A stretch of 64,000 nucleotides of DNA from Rhynchonema sp. JSB1_4 (taxonomy: Eukaryota > Nematoda > Chromadorea > Monhysterida > Xyalidae): positions 1 to 64,000 of the forward strand of contig JASAMV010004418.1 in NCBI GenBank assembly GCA_030248065.1, given 5' to 3'. The position numbers were made by a program, and so were the translations under genes. Position 1 is the stretch's first letter. Each line of letters opens with the position of its first letter. The notes beneath the pieces were generated by a model. That model searched no databases. It was given only the letters and a program-made list of their open reading frames with translations, and was not told where the DNA came from. Shown here piece by piece: positions 60,449 through 64,000 of the stretch.

Positions 60449-61462
60449 ATGCTACGAAATCTGGTGAACAAGTTCAAATCGCAATCGCTGCACGACGACG
60501 ACGATGAACAAACGAACGAAGACTCGGCTGGTCAAGGTGACTTGCGTGTGTGCCTATTCCAAGCTTTCCCAAAGCTTCATGACAGTTTTGCATCGGCTAC
60601 GTCTTTTGTGGTAGACAGTTACTTGGTCTGAGCTGGCGTCACTGCTCCATTCCGCGACTTTTCAGGCCCGGAAGTTCAGGCCCGACCTTTTCAGGCCCAG
60701 TTTTTCAGGCCCGGCCGGTTCAGTCCCAGCATGTTTGACCCATTTATAGGGTCAGGTCTAGGCTCAAGCCGGGCCTGAATGGCCGGGACTGAACCTGCGC
60801 CCCGGGACTGAATCGTCGCACAATACAGTGCTCCGCTTTGCATGGCAGAGCAACGTTTTGTGGAACTTGGAACATTGATCTTGTCAGCTTATCACACGCG
60901 CAGAAGCGGCTCTTATCCGTGGATAGCAGCCGATATTGCTGACTTTTGTCAAAACAGCCAAGTGAGCAGCGAACCTCTACTTTCGATCTACGGTAACAAA
61001 AACTTACTGTTGAGCCGGTAAGTCCTACGTAGGCGAATACTAGCTGGCAAGTTCATCACAGATGATTTTCAAGAGAAGTGTGACGCAGTCTGTCCCCGAT
61101 TCATGTGCTCAAAGTTGATTTGCAAATTGTGTTCGGCTAGTATCGCGCCAGAATTTCTTGTCTGTAAACATGTCTGCGATATGCAGATTGAGAAGTGCGC
61201 CATGAAAACAGTCAATGTCATTCAATTTTTCTCAAACCGTCCAGGTGTGTCTCCAAGAAAGGTTCCTCGCCTATCGGGAATGAGCAATTCATCAGTCGTT
61301 GGCCAAACACAACGTCGGTCGCAGCGACTCATGAGCAACAACGCGCAAACGGGTAACAAAACACAGCAGGTGAGAAGTGAAACTCAAATGGTTAGTATGT
61401 TCAACCAACTACAAAGTTTTGGTAGCCATCATAAAGCAGCAGGTTCTAAAACACAGGGTTAA
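60449..61462 (+). CDS. Cys-rich protein, unrecognised
   Basis: Exons 60449-60536, 60849-60992 and 61062-61462 join in phase to 210 residues. The start MLRNLVNKFKSQSL leads into an acidic patch (HDDDDEQTNEDSAG). Exon 2 is a compact, probably folded segment (RFVELGTLILSAYHTRR, GSYPWIAADIADFC). Exon 3 begins with closely spaced Cys (KCDAVCPRFMCSKLICKLC, then LVCKHVC and KCAMK), a spacing that could bind zinc or form disulphides. The last 80 residues are Ser/Gln/Asn-rich and basic. There is no signal peptide, which favours a metal-binding intracellular protein. Family unknown. A small foldback sits in intron 1. Confidence 0.65.
60662..60815. repeat. TTCAGGCCCGG-type foldback inside intron 1
   Basis: The left side repeats TTCAGGCCCGGA/C four times (60662-60725). 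The right side carries the complement CCGGGCCTGAA near 60770 and GGGACTGAA twice, pairing with TTCAGTCCC at 60719. It is a short inverted-repeat cluster within the intron. Confidence 0.65.
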
Positions 61463-61815
61463 TTTCCGATGGCTTTTGTCCCATCCTCCCGTCAGTGTTG
61501 CCTTATAAAGCTTACCCATCGTTGCCTTGTTTTTCGGCCCGGAGCACAGCTATGCGATATCAACAGGTGAACAAATTCCTATCAGGGTGAAGATAAAATG
61601 TGTTGCAAAATGGAGTTCGGTAAAAATTGGACGGAGAGGTACTTTGGGTCGGGGAATCTGAATCCAATGTCCATTTTGTCACGTGAGCCTACTTGAGTGT
61701 TGAACAGGTTTTTGGGTCATCTCTTCGATTTGGCTAAAGTTTAATATCTGGGGCATCGTCTGAGCGCTGAACCAGAATTTTGGTTCAATCACATTTTGCA
61801 TATTATCGTTCGTAA

Positions 61816-62044
61816 AGGTCGATTTATACTTCTGACTTCCGGGAAGTAGAAGTCAAAATCCGGAAAAGTCACTGCCACGCAGAAGTGCTCGGCAAGGCAG
61901 TGATTGCTTGTAGTGATTGCCTGTTCCTCTCTGTCTGTTGACCGCTGCCCGCCGTCTACTGTTCTTGCTCTGTTGATGAGCTGACCAAACGGGCAATCAC
62001 AAATTTCTGACTGCTACTGCCGGGCAGTCAAAGTATAAACCGAC
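61816..62044. repeat. About 229-bp MITE with GGTCGATTTATACTT ends
   Basis: AGGTCGATTTATACTTCTGACTT at the left is mirrored by AGTCAAAGTATAAACCGACC at the right with small differences. The right end word CAAAGTATAAACCGACC is repeated once more just outside. Confidence 0.7.
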
Positions 62045-62089
62045 CCAAAGTATAAACCGACCGACATAGCCCTTTTCAACAATTAGAGG

Positions 62090-62506
62090 GGCTTAGGGCA
62101 CGGCCATGTTAATGTGGATGGGGGCTGCGGGTTTGAAAGAAATTACATGTTCTAGGCCGTAACCGCATTACATGGCCGCGCTTGTGGGTGCGGGTTTGCG
62201 GGTCATTATCGAAACATTTCTTTGGGCGATGAGCGCACTACGCCACGAGTAATGCGTGCGCTAATATTCGAATTTTTTAATGAGTTTTATGGTTCAGCAG
62301 GCAACTGTGTCGCCAGCTGTTGCGACTACAGACTTGTCAATATACCAATTCAGAAAAATCTTGCAGTTTTAGCACATCACAAACACAGCCGTAGAAATGT
62401 TTCACTCGACCGGCGCCGCAGGTGCAGCCATGTTGATGCGGTTGTGTGCCTAGAACACTTTTTTCAGACCCACAGCTCGCATCCGCATTAACATGGCCGC
62501 CCCCTA
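62090..62506. repeat. 417-bp foldback element
   Basis: The left end GGGCACGGCCATGTTAATG and the right end CATTAACATGGCCGCCCC are complementary. An inner pair, CTAGGCCGTAACCGCATTAC and GATGCGGTTGTGTGCCTAG, continues the arms. Non-coding. Confidence 0.8.
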
Positions 62507-63031
62507 AGGTGACATGCGAAAACTGACCTGACATTCTGAATTGGCACATAAACAAAGCCACAGACACCTATTCTAAGCCAAAAGGAGATCCCTAATGGTG
62601 CATGACCCACCTAAGCACTTTAGAAACATCACGTAAAGAAATAGGCACCGAATTCAAATTTCCCGCCCCAAACTTCCCCACTTGAAACAGACTCCTTCCG
62701 AAAGCCATTTTCAAGCCCTTGGTCCCCTGAAACGGATTTATTCGCCTGTCGCTACATCACTGCTCGGGTCCGGAGATTCGCATAATCCTCGATAAATTTG
62801 AACATGAAGATGAGCCTAACTATCCGGGCCTAAATCTCCCGGAACTGGATTCACGAACCAGGAGAGGCCGACTTTAAATCGTCGCAGTTAGACGATGGTG
62901 TCATATTGCATTTGCAGTCTCCCGCAGCAAATAGCAGCAACACAAAATCAAGTGGCGGGATGACCATTGCTGTTTCAGACTTACGTTACTTCAGATCTTA
63001 CGTTACTTCTCTCAGATCACAATTCTTGTAG

Positions 63032-63125
63032 GAAATTGGCCGTCATTCCGAGTTGCAACGTGACTGCGACTCCGGCACAGAGTCTGACGAACTTGAGCAG
63101 GAGCTCACCGAAGCCGCGGAAACAC
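63032..63125 (+). CDS. Possible internal exon, acidic helix
   Basis: Between CTTGTAG and C|GTGAGT the frame reads EIGRHSELQRDCDSGTESDE then LEQELTEAAET, with good codon-like composition. A second frame is also open. No neighbouring exon could be joined before the window ends, so this may be part of a gene continuing to the right. Confidence 0.35.
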
Positions 63126-64000
63126 GTGAGTTTTTTCTCCCACTTGACTGTCTCTCACAGTGACCAACATGGTTGAAGAACAAAGCCATTCGTGTGCTCT
63201 GCAAAGCAGCCTGATGACCACGAGTTTCAAACCCTTAGATCTCTCGAATCCCATAGCTATACGTAGTCAAATTTATATTACAAATTGGGTGTTATCCTAC
63301 AGTTCAATAATGTTCAAAAGTTTCCATGCCACGGAATCTTTCGTGAGCTCCGCTTTAACAGCATGATATCGCACCAAACCTTTTGACCATGAGAGCTTTT
63401 TATGGGTGCCATCTATTATTCGTTCAGTTACCATTCACATACTGATACTGCAGTAACTCTGTAACGATCGGACGGTGTTGAATTTTGAAGGGTATGCAGA
63501 TGTGACTGTCAAAAAACTATGTTCTGTCAAGCAGCCCACATTGCGGTATCGGTGCACTCAAGCGTATTTCTGCTTGTGTGTTCACAGTTCTTTCTTATCA
63601 ATCTTTATAAGATGTGCTACAGTCAAACAAGTTGCGTTGAATTTTACTGCCGCTGTAGAAAACGTCACCAGATGCATACACGCACCGATAAAACGGTTCT
63701 TGAGTTCACGTCTTATGTGTACGCACACAGGTGTCGGGTATGTCGGGTAAACTCATCCGTAACTTTGGTCGATGCTCACGCCAAACAAATAAAAAAATCT
63801 GAAGACTGACAACCTAGACGTGTCGGCGACGCTGCCTGCTGCCTTTACCCTATACGTGTGTTTTTCATTGTTTGTTCGCTGTTCAAGTACATAGAATGGT
63901 CTTGCTGACAGAAGCTAACGTTTGGGAAAATGTGTTTCTTGCACATTCGCTTTCACTGCGTGGATGCAAAGTACAATTTATAATAGTGCTCAATTTAGAC
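63126..64000. other. No certain gene
   Basis: Short frames only. A 96-codon plus frame near 63519-63809 shows no splice context. Confidence 0.35.

Larger units (their letters stand above)
61463..63031. other. Intergenic with foldback elements; no gene seen
   Basis: Two inverted-repeat elements occupy 61816-62044 and 62090-62506. The rest shows only short frames. Confidence 0.45.

Overview
The window looks like one contig from an invertebrate nuclear genome, most likely a nematode. I see no bacterial operons, rRNA, intact tRNA or CRISPR arrays. Genes are split into short exons that open after TTTCAG-type acceptors and close at GTGAGT/GTAAG-type donors. By joining exons in phase on both strands I recovered: an 808-residue coiled-coil protein with 16 exons; a PPP1R14/CPI-17-type phosphatase-inhibitor gene on the minus strand; two neighbouring proteins with a CX-module-like cysteine region; a secreted C-type lectin; two small secreted proteins; a class A GPCR; a globin; and a Cys-rich protein. 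The CX-like domains and the probable Gln at globin E7 fit nematodes. I did not identify the species.

Layout. 0-20 kb is mainly repeats: a minisatellite, two large foldback elements plus a third related copy, three copies of a 277-bp MITE (one split by a hAT-type MITE), one minus-strand coding exon, and an intronless Lys-rich ORF bracketed by identical 93-bp direct repeats (18.4-19.8 kb). 20.7-25.9 kb holds the coiled-coil gene. 28.0-30.2 kb holds PPP1R14 on the minus strand. 31-32 kb is a Helitron-like and extremely C-rich tract. 35-36.6 kb is a nested pair of hAT MITEs. 36.7-48.1 kb is a cluster of membrane or secreted-protein genes, interrupted by a 1.5-kb composite inverted-repeat element. 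51.3 kb has a long (CA)n. 53.6-58.2 kb carries the GPCR with the globin about 116 bp behind it, an operon-like spacing. The large last GPCR intron contains a Helitron-like element that itself contains a hAT MITE. 60.4-61.5 kb is the Cys-rich gene, followed by more foldback elements.

The most unexpected signal is not a gene. The 10-mer TGATGTTTCA occurs 15 times exactly, on both strands and mostly inside genes, against about 0.1-0.2 expected by chance. It shares TGTTTCA with the C. elegans piRNA (Ruby) promoter core CTGTTTCA, but it could equally be a pairing-centre-type or other chromosome-scale motif.

All gene models were read by eye. Exon joins were judged by splice consensus and reading phase. 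Functional names rest on motif recognition, not on searches.
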